Shown here piece by piece: positions 26,145 through 37,500 of a DNA stretch of 64,000 nt (position 1 is its first letter; each line of letters begins with the position of its first letter). Where the stretch lies: contig JAMCWX010000018.1 of NCBI GenBank assembly GCA_023480885.1, positions 1 to 64,000 on the forward strand. The letters run 5' to 3'. Source of the DNA: Chloroflexota bacterium (lineage in GTDB: Bacteria > Chloroflexota > UBA6077 > FW602-bin22 > JACPRP01). The notes beneath the pieces were generated by a model. That model was not told the origin of the DNA, searched no databases, and worked only from the letters and a program-made list of their open reading frames with translations. The position numbers and the translations under genes are program-made.

Positions 26145-27269
26145 ATGGAGGCATATACTGTGACACATAAATTACGAGTAGCAGTGATCTTCGGCGGGAG
26201 GAGTGGCGAGCACGAGGTCTCGCTGATGTCCGCCGAATCGGTGATAAACGCGATCGACAAAACCAAGTACGAGGTCGTGCCAATTGGCATAACTAAGGGA
26301 GGGCAATGGTTGGTGTCGGGAGACCCCATGTTGGCGCTTAAGAGCGCGGCGGCATCACCCGCGAAATCGTCCGCGCTGGTGGTCGATCCATCGCAGCGGG
26401 GTCTCATCGCGCTGGAAGTGAACCAGGCATCTGGCGGCGGCCAGAAGCTCGACGTGGTGATCCCTGTGTTGCACGGAACGTATGGCGAGGATGGCACCAT
26501 TCAGGGCCTGCTGGAGATGGCAGACGTGCCTTACGTCGGCGCCGGGGTGCTGGCGTCTGCCGTCGGCATGGACAAGAGCGTGATGAAAGCCGTCTTCGCC
26601 CAAAGAGGAATTCCCGTGCTGGACTTCCTCACGGTCAAGAAGAAGGACTGGCAGCGGGACGCCGAGGGATTGACGCACGAGATCGAACGGCGCATTTCCT
26701 ATCCGTGCTTCGTCAAGCCAGCCTGCGGCGGTTCGAGTGTCGGCATCAGCAAAGTTCACTCACGCGCCGAGCTTGCGCCGGCGATGCGCCTGGCCACCGA
26801 GTTCGACCGCAAGATCGTGGTGGAGAAATCGGCCCAGAACTTCCGCGAGATCGAGATCAGCGTCCTGGGCAACGACGAGCCAATCGCGTCCGTCCCAGGC
26901 GAGATAATTCCGTGCAACGAGTTCTACGACTATCGCGCCAAGTACACGGACGATAGGTCGCAACTGATCATCCCGGCGCGGCTTCCGAACGCGACGGTGA
27001 GGAAGGTCCAACGCCTGGCGGTCGAGGTCTTCAAGGCAGTGGACTGCGCGGGCATGGCACGCGTGGATTTCTTTGTGAGCAAGGACGCCAGCAAGGTTTA
27101 CGCCAACGAGATAAACACGATTCCAGGGTTTACGAAGATCAGTATGTATCCCAAGCTCTGGGAAGCCAGCGGCATAAGCTACGGCGAGCTAATCGACCGC
27201 CTCATCGAGCTTGCCATCAAGCGGCATATGGAGAAGAGACAGCTACGAACGTCGTACGAACTGGAGTAA
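26145..27269 (+). CDS. ddl: D-alanine-D-alanine ligase
   Basis: Ddl makes the D-Ala-D-Ala used by MurF. The 374-residue ATP-grasp enzyme has VIFGGRSGEHEVSLMSA (about 14-30), HGTYGEDGTIQGLLEMA, FVKPACGGSSVGISKV (about 185-200), EFYDYRAKYTDD and ARVDFFVS...NEINTIPGFT near the end. The tyrosine in the omega-loop region (FYDYRAKY) fits a D-Ala-D-Ala rather than a D-Ala-D-Lac ligase. The start could be the ATG at 26145 or a codon a few residues later. Confidence 0.95.
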   Translation: MEAYTVTHKLRVAVIFGGRSGEHEVSLMSAESVINAIDKTKYEVVPIGITKGGQWLVSGDPMLALKSAAASPAKSSALVVDPSQRGLIALEVNQASGGGQKLDVVIPVLHGTYGEDGTIQGLLEMADVPYVGAGVLASAVGMDKSVMKAVFAQRGIPVLDFLTVKKKDWQRDAEGLTHEIERRISYPCFVKPACGGSSVGISKVHSRAELAPAMRLATEFDRKIVVEKSAQNFREIEISVLGNDEPIASVPGEIIPCNEFYDYRAKYTDDRSQLIIPARLPNATVRKVQRLAVEVFKAVDCAGMARVDFFVSKDASKVYANEINTIPGFTKISMYPKLWEASGISYGELIDRLIELAIKRHMEKRQLRTSYELE

Positions 27270-27272
27270 GAC

Positions 27273-28082
27273 TTGCCACGCCGGATAGGGACAACACGAG
27301 GCACTCTGCATCGGCGGCCCAGGAAAAGAATAAGCCTTCCTACCGATATGTCTTTTCTCGGGCGCAAGTGGTCCAAGCGCTTCGGGGTCTGGGCACGCGA
27401 CAAGCTGTTGTTTATTCTCGTTCTCGTCTTTCTTTTGTGGCTCGGGTTTTACTTTACGACGTCGCCCGACTATCGCGTAACAGAAATCACGGTGACGGGC
27501 AACGTGCTCACCGCCTCGGAGGATTTAGTATCAGCGGCAGGCGTGCGCAATCAGCCTATCCTGTTGCTGAACCACAAGAAAGCGGAGGAATCCATTCTAA
27601 AACTGAGGGCGGTGAAGTCGGCCGAGGTTCGCTCCGAATTCCCGAATCACGCGTCGATCAGGGTGATCGAGCGAACCGCGGAGTACATCTGGAAGGTGAA
27701 AGACACCTTGTATCTGGCCTCAGACGACGGTATCATAGTGGGTACGACGCCGACGGCGAACCAGATGGTCGCGCTGGTAGACGTCGACGGCACGCCGACA
27801 AATGTTGGGGGCCAGGTAGATGCCGATGCGCTCCACGCGGCGAAGGCGCTTTCCTCGCTTCTGCCGCGAGAGATGTCGATAACGCCAGCCTACTTCGAGT
27901 ATTCGCGCTCGGAGGGGGTCGTGTTGCCCACGGACTTTGCGGGGCGCGTCGTCTTTGGTAAAATGGAAGACCTCGAAGACAAAGTGGCGACGTTCAAGGC
28001 GCTCAAGCAGGCGTTTCAAGAGAAAAACTTGAAGGTAAAATACGTCGATTTGCGCTTTAAGGATAAGCCCTATTTCCGGTAA
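27273..28082 (+). CDS. ftsQ: Cell division protein FtsQ/DivIB
   Basis: A bitopic divisome protein of 269 residues: a basic cytoplasmic N-terminus, one membrane helix (about 47-66, LLFILVLVFLLWLGFYF), a POTRA domain beginning YRVTEITVTGN (about 71-81), then the FtsQ beta domain. It links FtsL-FtsB with the other division proteins. A TTG start with GGAG six bases upstream fits. It is closely spaced to ddl. Confidence 0.88.
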   Translation: MPRRIGTTRGTLHRRPRKRISLPTDMSFLGRKWSKRFGVWARDKLLFILVLVFLLWLGFYFTTSPDYRVTEITVTGNVLTASEDLVSAAGVRNQPILLLNHKKAEESILKLRAVKSAEVRSEFPNHASIRVIERTAEYIWKVKDTLYLASDDGIIVGTTPTANQMVALVDVDGTPTNVGGQVDADALHAAKALSSLLPREMSITPAYFEYSRSEGVVLPTDFAGRVVFGKMEDLEDKVATFKALKQAFQEKNLKVKYVDLRFKDKPYFR

Positions 28083-28139
28083 AATAGGCATCTGACAGAT
28101 GACGGCCAGCCGTCTAACTAGACAAGGGGCAGAACATCC

Positions 28140-28517
28140 ATGTGGTTGCCAGCACTGGGGCTATTGATTGGCATTTTGATCGGCATCTTCTTTTCGATCG
28201 GTATTCCGACGGAATACGCGCGCTACACGGCAATGGCGATCCTGGCCGCGCTGGACTCGATTCTCGGCGCGGCGCGGGCCGAGCTCGATGGGCAGTATGA
28301 CAACGAGGTATTCATTTCGGGGCTGGTGACCAATGCGCTGCTGGCTGGACTGTTGACTTTTCTTGGCGACAGGCTGGGCGTGGAGCTCTTCATCGCGGGC
28401 ATAGTCGCCTTCGGCGTGAGATTGTTCAACAACCTGGCGATCATTCGGCGGCAGCTCCTGATAAGAGCCAAGCGACGGCGCGAGCTGCGGGCGCGGATGC
28501 AGCAACAAGAGACGTAG
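28140..28517 (+). CDS. sbp: Small basic protein (DUF1290)
   Basis: A 125-residue protein of three hydrophobic helices and a strongly basic C-terminus (RRQLLIRAKRRRELRARMQ). PTEYARYTAMAILAALDSILG is typical of DUF1290 (Sbp), which lies between ftsQ and ftsA or ftsZ in Gram-positives and Chloroflexota. Its role in division is not known. It is separated from ftsA by a promoter. Confidence 0.88.
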   Translation: MWLPALGLLIGILIGIFFSIGIPTEYARYTAMAILAALDSILGAARAELDGQYDNEVFISGLVTNALLAGLLTFLGDRLGVELFIAGIVAFGVRLFNNLAIIRRQLLIRAKRRRELRARMQQQET

Positions 28518-28520
28518 TAC

Positions 28521-28549
28521 TTGTTCGTTATGTTATAAAAGAGTATAAT
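28521..28549 (+). promoter_or_regulatory. ftsA-ftsZ promoter
   Basis: TTGTTC (28521-28526), a 17-base spacer and TATAAT (28544-28549). The leader then forms a hairpin, AGCCACC (28561-28567) with GGTGGCT (28594-28600) and an inner GCTC/GAGC. This would give ftsAZ expression independent of the mraZ promoter. Confidence 0.7.
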
Positions 28550-28633
28550 GTGGCGCAAGAAGCCACCCTAGGCTCGGCTGGTAGAGTGAGCGTGGTGGCT
28601 GGGCATTGCCCTAGAATGGTGGGGGGGACCTAG

Positions 28634-29902
28634 GTGGCCAGAGGCAAGACGATCGTCGCCATCGACGCCGGCACGACCAAGATCTGCACGTTGATCGCGG
28701 AGATCGGCAAAGAAGAAAACATCCACATAATTGGGGTTGGCGTTTGCCCTTCTCGCGGGCTGCGCAAGGGCGTAGTCGTCAACATCGAGGAAGCTGTCGA
28801 ATCTATCGGCACCTCGATCGAGAAGGCAGAACGCGTCTCTGGATACAAGGTCGTCAGCGGCTACGTCGGCATCGGCGGATCCCACGTCGCCGCGCTCAAC
28901 AATCGCGGCGTAATCGCCATCTCCCACAGCGATCGCGCCATTACGCACGAAGATATCGACAGGGCGGTTGAATCGGCGCGAGTGATCAACGTGCCGAGCA
29001 ATCGCGAGATCATCCACTCCATTCCCCGCCAGTTCATCGTCGACGGACAGGAAGGCATCAAGAATCCAGTAGGCATGGTCGGGTTTCGCCTCGACGTTGA
29101 GGCGCATATCGTCACCGGCGCGACGACGGGAATCCAGAACCTGGTGAAATGCGTCCACAGGCTTGGGGTCGAAGTCGACGACGTCGTCCTCGAGCCGCTG
29201 GCCTCTAGCGAGGCCGTGCTGACCGAGGAAGAAAAGGAAATGGGCGTCGTCCTGGCGGATATTGGCGGCGGAACTACTGGCGTGGCCGTATTCGTCGAGG
29301 GAGCGATTGCCCACAGCTCTATCCTTCCCGTCGGCGGCAACCATATAACCAACGACATCGCGGTCGGGCTGCGCACGCCCTTTGCAATGGCAGAGGAGAT
29401 CAAGATCAAGCGCGGCCACGCTCTTTCCAGCCTCATCGATCCGTCGGAAGTGATAGAGATAACGACCTTTGGCAGAAACCAGAGGGAGAAGATTTCGCGA
29501 GCCCAGCTTTGCCAGATAGTCGAGGCAAGGCTCCAGGAGACCTTCGCGCTCCTGCAATCCGAGATCAAGAAGTCGGGCTACGATACGCTCTTGCCGGCGG
29601 GCGTGGTGCTCACAGGCGGCACGTCGGAGATGGCCGGCATCGCCGACCTGGCCAGCGAGATACTGCAGGTGCCCGTGCGCATCGGCTATCCGTATGGCAT
29701 ACAGGGGCTCGTGGACAGCATAGGGGGGCCATCCTACTCGACGGGCATCGGCCTGCTTCTCTGGGGAGCGATGTTCGGGGAACATTCCCCAACGCGAGCT
29801 TTCGGAGGGAAGGTAGCCGCGAAGAAGTCGAATGGCACGGGGCCAGATAGCTCGGGCATGTATGGCAGGGTCCGAGAGTGGTTGAAGACGTTTTTGCCGT
29901 AG
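28634..29902 (+). CDS. ftsA: Cell division protein FtsA
   Basis: FtsA is the actin-like membrane tether of FtsZ. It is 422 residues from a GTG. It has the actin-fold phosphate loops [16 protein letters not shown] (about 8-22) and [15 protein letters not shown] (about 207-221), the adenosine motif [12 protein letters not shown] (about 325-336), and an amphipathic C-terminal helix ([14 protein letters not shown]) for membrane attachment. Confidence 0.96.
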   Translation: MARGKTIVAIDAGTTKICTLIAEIGKEENIHIIGVGVCPSRGLRKGVVVNIEEAVESIGTSIEKAERVSGYKVVSGYVGIGGSHVAALNNRGVIAISHSDRAITHEDIDRAVESARVINVPSNREIIHSIPRQFIVDGQEGIKNPVGMVGFRLDVEAHIVTGATTGIQNLVKCVHRLGVEVDDVVLEPLASSEAVLTEEEKEMGVVLADIGGGTTGVAVFVEGAIAHSSILPVGGNHITNDIAVGLRTPFAMAEEIKIKRGHALSSLIDPSEVIEITTFGRNQREKISRAQLCQIVEARLQETFALLQSEIKKSGYDTLLPAGVVLTGGTSEMAGIADLASEILQVPVRIGYPYGIQGLVDSIGGPSYSTGIGLLLWGAMFGEHSPTRAFGGKVAAKKSNGTGPDSSGMYGRVREWLKTFLP

Positions 29903-29957
29903 GTTGAGAACTCGCACAAGGGGAGCGGTTGATTGTATAGAGGAAGGAGACATTGCG

Positions 29958-31016
29958 ATGGATACTGAGACCAGAACCTATTTCGCCAACATCCGAGTAG
30001 TGGGCGTTGGAGGTGGCGGCAGCAACGCCGTCAACCGCATGATCCAGGCAGAGGTCCAGGGAATCGAATTCATCGCCGTGAATACGGATTACCAGGCGCT
30101 TCAGCGCGCTGATGCTGATAAGAAGATCCACATTGGAGACAAGCTGACCAAGGGTCTCGGCGCGGGTGGCAATCCCATCATCGGGACCAAGTCGGCGGAG
30201 GAGAGCGCCGAGGAGCTTTACGAGGCGCTGAAAGATAGCGACATGGTCTTCATCACGGCCGGCATGGGTGGCGGCACGGGCACCGGCGCGGCGCCGGTGA
30301 TCGCTCAGATAGCCCAGGAACTGGGCGCCCTCACGGTAGCGGTCGTGACCAAGCCCTTCACCTACGAAGGCGCCAAACGGCGTGCCGTGGCCGACGAGGG
30401 GCTCTCCAATTTGAAGGACAAGGTAGACACGCTAATCACAATCCCGAACGACAGACTTCTGCAGGTCGTCGAACGAAAGACCTCGCTGGAAGCCGCCTTT
30501 CGCGTCGTCGACGACGTGCTGCGCCAGGGCATCCAAGGCATTTCCGAGCTGATCACGGTGCCTGGCGTCATCAATCTCGACTTTGCCGACGTCAAGACCA
30601 TTATGGCCCAGGCAGGCTCCGCGCTCATGGCCATCGGGCGCGGCGAAGGAGAAACGCGAGCCACAGACGCGGCCAAGGCGGCTATAGCCAGTCCACTGCT
30701 CGAGGTATCCATCGACGGCGCCAAGGGCGTCCTGTTCAATGTTACTGGCGGGGCAGACCTGACGCTGTTCGAGGTAAGCGAGGCAGCCGACGTTATCTCC
30801 AAGGCCGCGGACCCCGACGCCAACATCATTTTCGGCGCCGTCATCGATCCCAAGCTGCAAAACGAGATAAGGATCACTGTTATCGCCACTGGCTTCGACG
30901 GAAAGATCCCCTCCGTGAAGCCGATTCCGACGGCCACCAAGCTGCGCGAGGTGCCGCTGCAGCAGCCTAGTCAGGGAGACGATCTGGACATTCCGGCGTT
31001 TTTGCGGCGACGGTAA
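29958..31016 (+). CDS. ftsZ: Cell division protein FtsZ
   Basis: The tubulin-like GTPase that forms the division ring; 352 residues. GTP-binding motifs are [14 protein letters not shown] (about 15-28) and the tubulin signature GGGTGTG (104-110). The T7 catalytic loop region ([11 protein letters not shown]) and the conserved C-terminal peptide DIPAFLRRR, which binds FtsA, are present. AGGAAGGAG eight bases before the ATG at 29958 fixes the start. It ends the dcw cluster; the next gene belongs to an accessory region. Confidence 0.97.
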   Translation: MDTETRTYFANIRVVGVGGGGSNAVNRMIQAEVQGIEFIAVNTDYQALQRADADKKIHIGDKLTKGLGAGGNPIIGTKSAEESAEELYEALKDSDMVFITAGMGGGTGTGAAPVIAQIAQELGALTVAVVTKPFTYEGAKRRAVADEGLSNLKDKVDTLITIPNDRLLQVVERKTSLEAAFRVVDDVLRQGIQGISELITVPGVINLDFADVKTIMAQAGSALMAIGRGEGETRATDAAKAAIASPLLEVSIDGAKGVLFNVTGGADLTLFEVSEAADVISKAADPDANIIFGAVIDPKLQNEIRITVIATGFDGKIPSVKPIPTATKLREVPLQQPSQGDDLDIPAFLRRR

Positions 31017-31190
31017 TCCGCCACCTGACTATACCCATACACACCCACCGCCTTCGCCCCCAGCGCGGTGATGGCCTCCGGGGTACGATCGCCAAGGTGT
31101 TTTCGCAGGTCGGTAGGATAGACGGGATCCACCGGTCCGAACTGGACGATGAACAGATGCCCGTGTCCAGCTTGACACCCTAGCTATCTA
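31017..31190 (-). pseudogene. Protein-like fragment of unknown family in a 320-base gap
   Basis: A minus-strand frame of about 55 codons reads HLFIVQFGPVDPVYPTDLRK, then HLGDRTPEAITALGAKAVGV and YGYSQVADY. It looks like real protein sequence (ordered hydrophobic and charged pattern, proline turns) but has no start or stop appropriate to a gene and overlaps the ftsZ end. I do not recognise the family. The rest of the gap up to 31338 holds no gene. Confidence 0.3.
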
Positions 31191-31338
31191 GCGTTATTAT
31201 TGCCCCTAGCACACTCTCGTTGCGCGTTCCCGCGCTTTTCGACAGCGCGGACCCGGCCATTGAGCGAGAACTCCGGCAATTGTTTTGAGGGGGACCGATT
31301 TTGCCAACTGGCAACACACCACCCAGGAGGCGGATTCG

Positions 31339-34300
31339 GTGACAATGTCATCTGACCTGACCTTCATTACGAATGAGCCCGGCAATGCACTTAGAGATCG
31401 CTTCGGCGTCTTGCTCCGAGACGATACACGTTTCTTCGACTGCCTGGTGGGGTACTTCTTCGTCAGCGGCTTCTATGAGCTTTACCCTGCCCTGGAGAAT
31501 GTTGAGAAGGTTCGAATACTGGTCGGTCTCCGGACAGACAGGACGGCCTACGAGCTCATCCAGAGAGCCGGCGCGCAGGGCGAACCGCCCTTGTTGTCCC
31601 ACGCCTCGGCAAAAGAACAGGTGTCCAACGACGTGCTTGGCGAAATCGAACGTTCTCCGGACACCGCCGAGATCGAGACAGGCGTTCGCAAATTTGTGAA
31701 GTGGATTCGCTCAGGGAAACTCGAAATCAAAGCTTACCCTTCGGAGAATCTTCACGCGAAGGTCTACATTATGACTTTCGCCGAGGGAGATAGGGATAAA
31801 GGGCGCGTGATAACCGGCTCCAGCAACCTGACCCAGGCAGGGCTGCAGGCGAACCTGGAGTTCAACGTGGAGCTCAAGAACCGCTCTGATTATGATTTCG
31901 CCATCGCCAAGTTCAATGAGCTTTGGGACATGGCGGTGGACGTTTCGGAGCCCTACGACGACGCGATCACGAACCGGTCGCCCTACGCCCAATTCGCCCC
32001 TCACGAGCTGTATCTCAAGTTTCTCTACGAGTATTTTCGCAATGAACTCAGCCGCCCGTCAGAGCTGGACGATGTCTTCGTCCCAACCGGCTTCAAGAAG
32101 CTGAGGTATCAGGAAGAGGCGGTTCTCAACGCCCGCAAGGTCCTCGACGAATACGGTGGGGTATTTCTCGCCGACGTCGTTGGGTTGGGCAAGACATACA
32201 TGTCGGCCCTGCTGGCACAGCAGCTCGATGGCCGCCACCTGGTCATAGCGCCGCCGCAGTTGCTAGATAGAGACAAGAGGGGCTCGTGGCCCAATGTGTT
32301 CGGCGATTTTCAGGTTCGGCAATCGGAATTCGTGTCAATCGGCAAGCTGGAGAGCCTCCTGGAACGCGACATCTCAGAGTACAAGAATGTCTTTATCGAC
32401 GAGTCGCACCGCTTCCGCACGGAGACCACGCAGACCTACGAGACTCTCGCTCAGATCTGTCGGGGCAAACGAGTAATCCTCGTCTCGGCCACGCCCCTGA
32501 ACAACACGCCCGGAGATATTCTCAGCCAGGTCAAGCTCTTCCAAAACGGCAAGGCGAGCACAATTCCCAACCTGCGCAACCCGGAGGCGTTCTTTGCGGG
32601 GCTGAATCGGAAACTCAAAGGTCTGGACAGGCGACGCGACCGCGAGCTTTACTTTCAGACCATTCAAGCCAACGCCAGGGCGACGCGCGAGAGGGTTCTC
32701 AAGTATCTAATGATACGGCGAACGAGAACCGAGATCGAGAGGTACTACGGCGAGGACATGAGGCAACAGGGGATAAAGTTTCCCGAGGTGAAGGACCCCG
32801 AGCCGCTCTTCTACAAGTTCAGCAAGCAGGAGAACGGAATCTTTGACGAGACAGTTCGTCTGCTAGTTTCCGAATTCAAATACTCACGCTACAGACCACT
32901 CACGTATTACCGGGGCAAGAGGGCCGAGCAGGAGATTCAAAGCCAGCGCAACCTGGCCAAGTTCATGAAGATACTCATGATCAAACGCCTCGAGAGCAGT
33001 TTCCACGCGTTCCGATTGACCCTCGACAGGTTCATTCGGTCGTACGAACGGGTGATCGACGAACTTAGGAACGGGAACGTCTACATCAGCAAGAAACACA
33101 TCAACAAGATATTCGAGGCGCTGGAGGAGGATAATCAAGAAGCCATTGAAAGATTGCTGGAAGAGGACAAAGCCGAGAGGCTGAGCGCGAGCGATTTCTC
33201 GGGCGATTTCCAGCGCGACCTCGATAGCGACTACAAGACGCTACTTAGCGTTAAGAAACTCTGGACGAAGGCCCGACGCGATCCGAAATGGGAGTCCTTC
33301 CGTGAAGTCCTCAAGTCGCAACCAGCTTTGAACAAGGGGAAGCTGATCATCTTCACCGAGTCACAGGAGACGGCTGCCTATCTTGCGGACCGAATCAGAG
33401 AAGAGGTCGAGCCCAGGGTAATTCTTTTTTCAGGGCAGGCGAGCGAAGACGCGCACAAGGACGTGATCGCGAACTTCGATGCCAACGCTTTCCACCCGCG
33501 TGACGACTACCGCGTTCTCGTGAGCACGGAGGTCCTCTCCGAAGGCGTTAACCTCCACCGCTCGAACATCGTGATCAATTACGACATCCCCTGGAATCCG
33601 ACCCGCCTCATCCAGCGCGTCGGGCGCGTCAACCGCGTGGACACTAAGTTCGACGAGATCCGCACCTACAACTTCTTCCCCACGGAGGAGAGCAATGACC
33701 TCATCAAGCTAAAGGAAGCGGCGGAAGCGAAGATTCACGGCTTCATCGAAATGCTTGGCGCGGACGCGCGCCTGCTGACCGAGGGCGAGGAGATCAAGTC
33801 CCACGATTTGTTCGCCAGGTTGAACTCCAGAAAGACCATCACAGGCGAGGATGAAGAGGAAGAGAGCGAGCTGGAATATCTGACTGAGATACGAGACGTC
33901 CGCGACAAGAACCCCGAGCTGTTTGCGCGCATCAAGCGCCTGCCGAAGAAGGCTCGCTCGACCAGGCATCTCCCGCTGGCGCCGGATATGCCCGTCAAAG
34001 AGTTTCCGTCGCTGCTGACCTACTTCCGCCAGGGCCGGCTCGACAAGTTCTATGTGGCCCAGCAAGGCGCAACAGAGGCCGCCGAGCTGGATTTTCTGAC
34101 CGCGGTCAAGATTCTCAAACCCGTTGACCCGTCTGAGCAGCGGCAGACAATCCCGCGAGATTTCTATGCCCTGCTCGACAAAAACAAGGACGCCTTCGCC
34201 GCCGACACCAGCCCCGAAAACGACGACGCCATCCCCAGGCACAGAGGCGGCGCGAACGACGCCTATATCCTGAAACGGCTCAAGGCATGGGAAATCCGCC

Positions 34301-34560
34301 AGTATCCGGGCTTCACCGAGGACGACGAAGCGTACATCCAGCGGGTGATCCAGCTTCTGGCCGACGGCGCGCTCCCGAAGCCCACCGCCAGGACGGTCGC
34401 GGAAGCATTGAAGAAGGTGAGCCAACCCCTGAGGGTTCTAGGTGTCCTCAAGCGGGACATCCCCTCGCAGTTCCTTCAGCCCACGCGAGCCCAGCAGACT
34501 TCCCAAACGCTCAGTCCCCGGGAAGTCATCCTCTCATCTTACCTGGTGGAGGAGAAGTGA
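31339..34560 (+). CDS. PLD-type nuclease fused to an SNF2 helicase (candidate defence protein)
   Basis: A 1073-residue protein. The N-terminal part (about 1-210) is a phospholipase D-like domain with one HxK motif, HAKVY (about 138), and GSSNLT (about 160), as in single-HKD nucleases that work as dimers. A superfamily 2 SNF2-type ATPase follows: ADVVGLGKTY (Walker A, about 277), DESHRFR (about 353), SATPLNNTPGD, STEVLSEGVNL and QRVGRVNRVD (motif VI, about 758). The last 240 residues are unassigned. AGGAGG eight bases upstream supports a GTG start at 31339. The stop overlaps the start of an adenine methylase (GTGA), implying one complex: probably ATP-driven DNA translocation plus cleavage guided by methylation. 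Restriction is inferred. Confidence 0.85.
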   Translation: MTMSSDLTFITNEPGNALRDRFGVLLRDDTRFFDCLVGYFFVSGFYELYPALENVEKVRILVGLRTDRTAYELIQRAGAQGEPPLLSHASAKEQVSNDVLGEIERSPDTAEIETGVRKFVKWIRSGKLEIKAYPSENLHAKVYIMTFAEGDRDKGRVITGSSNLTQAGLQANLEFNVELKNRSDYDFAIAKFNELWDMAVDVSEPYDDAITNRSPYAQFAPHELYLKFLYEYFRNELSRPSELDDVFVPTGFKKLRYQEEAVLNARKVLDEYGGVFLADVVGLGKTYMSALLAQQLDGRHLVIAPPQLLDRDKRGSWPNVFGDFQVRQSEFVSIGKLESLLERDISEYKNVFIDESHRFRTETTQTYETLAQICRGKRVILVSATPLNNTPGDILSQVKLFQNGKASTIPNLRNPEAFFAGLNRKLKGLDRRRDRELYFQTIQANARATRERVLKYLMIRRTRTEIERYYGEDMRQQGIKFPEVKDPEPLFYKFSKQENGIFDETVRLLVSEFKYSRYRPLTYYRGKRAEQEIQSQRNLAKFMKILMIKRLESSFHAFRLTLDRFIRSYERVIDELRNGNVYISKKHINKIFEALEEDNQEAIERLLEEDKAERLSASDFSGDFQRDLDSDYKTLLSVKKLWTKARRDPKWESFREVLKSQPALNKGKLIIFTESQETAAYLADRIREEVEPRVILFSGQASEDAHKDVIANFDANAFHPRDDYRVLVSTEVLSEGVNLHRSNIVINYDIPWNPTRLIQRVGRVNRVDTKFDEIRTYNFFPTEESNDLIKLKEAAEAKIHGFIEMLGADARLLTEGEEIKSHDLFARLNSRKTITGEDEEEESELEYLTEIRDVRDKNPELFARIKRLPKKARSTRHLPLAPDMPVKEFPSLLTYFRQGRLDKFYVAQQGATEAAELDFLTAVKILKPVDPSEQRQTIPRDFYALLDKNKDAFAADTSPENDDAIPRHRGGANDAYILKRLKAWEIRQYPGFTEDDEAYIQRVIQLLADGALPKPTARTVAEALKKVSQPLRVLGVLKRDIPSQFLQPTRAQQTSQTLSPREVILSSYLVEEK

Positions 34561-37500
34561 ATCGTAGCCAAGCGTACGACCTAGTCCGCCAGACATTCGC
34601 CCATAAGTTCGACAAGAGCCTCTTCGCGAGGGTCAGCAGGGAGCTCTTGAACCATATGGACGAGTCCAGGGCAAAGTCGTGGAATAGCCAGTACGTGAAG
34701 GACGCCTTCAAGGGACACGTCCAGCGTTACGAACGCCTGGGCACGTACACCTCGCCGAAAAAAGAGAAACTAGACGTCTTGATTGTCTACCTGACCAGCG
34801 AATCCAAGCTCGAGCGCGCCCGCACGGCGATACGCAATTTTGTGGCGGACCACCTGAAAACCCGCGACGAAAAGGACGCCGCCCTCGTGGCGTTCGTCTC
34901 GCCCTCGGAAAGCACCTGGCGGTTCTCTTACATCAAAATGGAATACGCCTCCGTCGAAAAGCCCACCGGCAGAGTCGGCGTCGAAGCGCGCCTGACGCCG
35001 GCGCGGCGCTTTTCCTACATCGTCGGGGAGGGCGAGAGCTGCCACACTGCGCAGACCCGATTCCTGGGTTTGCTTCAAGATACCGCGACCGACCCGACGC
35101 TGGCGGATATCGAGGATGCATTCAGCGTCGAGGCCGTCACCAAGGAGTTCTTCACCAGGTACGCGGAGCTATTCGGGGAGATCCACAAGGCGCTGGACAG
35201 GCTGGTCGTCAATGACGCGACAGTCCGCGACGAGTTCGCGGCCAAGGGCCTCAAGACCGTGGACTTTGCCAAGAAGCTTGTGGGCCAGATCGTGTTCCTG
35301 CACTTTCTCCAAAGGAAGGGCTGGCTTGGCGTCGGCAAGGGGCAGGACTGGGGCAGCGGCCCGCGCGATTTTCTGCGGCGGATGGCCAACGGCGAGTACG
35401 GCAAATACGACAATTTCTACAACGACGTTCTCGAGCCCCTCTTTTACGACACCCTCGCCACCGACCGCGGGCACGAGGCATGGTGCGATCGTTTCCAGTG
35501 CCGCGTCCCCTTCCTCAACGGCGGGCTCTTCGAGCCGCCTGGCGATTATGACTGGCGCAAGACGGACATCATCCTGCCCAACAAATTGTTTACCAACGCC
35601 GAGCACGTGGAGGAGGGCATCAGGGGCACGGGTGTCCTCGACGTGTTCGATCGTTACAACTTCACGGTCAACGAGGCCGAGCCGTTGGAAAAAGAGGTGG
35701 CCATCGACCCCGAAATGCTCGGCAAGGTCTTCGAAAACCTGATCGAAGAAAACAGGCGGAAGGGGCTGGGCGCGTATTACACCCCGCGCGAGATCGTCCA
35801 CTATATGTGCCAGGAAAGCCTCATCAACTACCTGGACACGGCGGTCAACGCGCGCGAGAAATCCCTCGTGCCGGAAAAACCTGAGCAAGGAAAGCTCTTT
35901 GGGGAACCCGAGCCGGTGCAGACCACGCTGAAAACGCCCGCGTATGAGGAAGTTGTTCCCCGTGCCGACATCGAAACCTTCGTCCGCCTGGGCGAGCAAA
36001 TCTCCCACTACGAGGCAGTGGACACCAGGTATCCTGTTAAGATGCCGAAGAGTATCGAACAACACGCACGGTTGATCGACGAGAAGCTCGCCGAGATTAC
36101 CGTTTGCGACCCGGCCGTCGGGTCGGGCGCGTTCCCCGTGGGGATGATGACCGAGATCGTCCGCGCCCGCTGCGCGCTCACGCCCTACTTCAACGACGTC
36201 CACGAGCGCACGCCATACCACTTCAAGCGCCACGCCATTCAGAATTGTCTCTACGGCGTGGACATCGACGCCGGCGCAGTCGAGATCGCCAAGCTGCGCC
36301 TCTGGCTTTCCCTGGTGGTGGACGAAGAGGACGTGAAGCAGATCAAGCCATTGCCGAATCTCGATTACAAGATTGTGACAGGGAACTCGTTGACCGGCGT
36401 GGAAAAGAATCTGTTCAACGTGGACCTTTTCGAACGACTGGAAGACTTGAAGCCACGCTATTTCAACGAGTCAGACAAAACCAGGAAGGGCACGTACAAA
36501 CACGAGATCGATACTTTGATTCATTTGCTTACCAAAGGCAAACAGGCATTTGACTTCGAGGTGTATTTCTCCGAGGTATTCCACCTGAAGCGCGGATTTG
36601 ACGTCATGATTGCCAATCCGCCATATGTTAGTCATGACCAGATAACCGAAGACAAGGACACACTCAGGCGCATTTTCAACGCCTACAATGCCTTCGCTGA
36701 TCTCTACTGCTACTTCCTTGAGCGGGCAGTTGACTTATTGCACCTTGAAGGCACACTAACTTTTATAACTTCGAACTCATACTTGAAGGCGGAGTACGGC
36801 GCTAAACTAAGATCACTTCTCCGCAAGAAAACAACAATTCGACAACTGCTGAATCTTGAGGTATCTCAGATCTTCTCTGACGCAATTGTCAATGTGGCAA
36901 TCCTGGTTGCACAAAAAACGGGCAGCCAAGGTGAAAGGCAAACAGACATGGCGAGGGTTAGCAACAGCACCTGGAACTCAGATGGTTTTCATGAGTTTGT
37001 GCGGTCCCAGTCCTTTTTCATCCCGTTGCAGCACTTTCTTAGCCCCCAGTGGAGCCTGGAAAAACCCGAGATTCTTGCGGTTCGGTCCAAAATCGAGATT
37101 GGGGGCCGCACGCTTAAGCAGATGGGGGCGAAGATCCGGCTTGGGGTGGCAACGGGCTGTAACGATGCCTTCGTTATCGATTCGGCAAAGCGAGAAGAAC
37201 TTATCCTGGAGCAGAAGGCCAGCGCCGACATCATTGTACCTGTTATCAGGGGACGTGACGTGGAGAGATACGGCAACCTCAAACCCAGCCTATTCCTCAT
37301 CGCGGCAAAAAATGGCGTTAATATTATGCGGGACTATCCGGCCATCTATGGACACCTTCATTCGTTCGGAGAGAAGTTCCGGAAGCGCGGCGCACAGGGC
37401 GAGAACTGGTGGAACTTAAGGGCATGTGCCTTCTACGACGACTTTAGCAAGGACAAAATTGTGTGGATGGAACTCAGTGATAAAGCGCGGTTTACCAAGT

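Noticed and set aside
28568..29953. 461-codon frame antisense to ftsA, and similar long antisense frames over ftsI, murD, murC and the methylase
   Set aside because: Antisense to confident genes, with low-complexity Arg/His/Val-rich translations typical of frame shadows.
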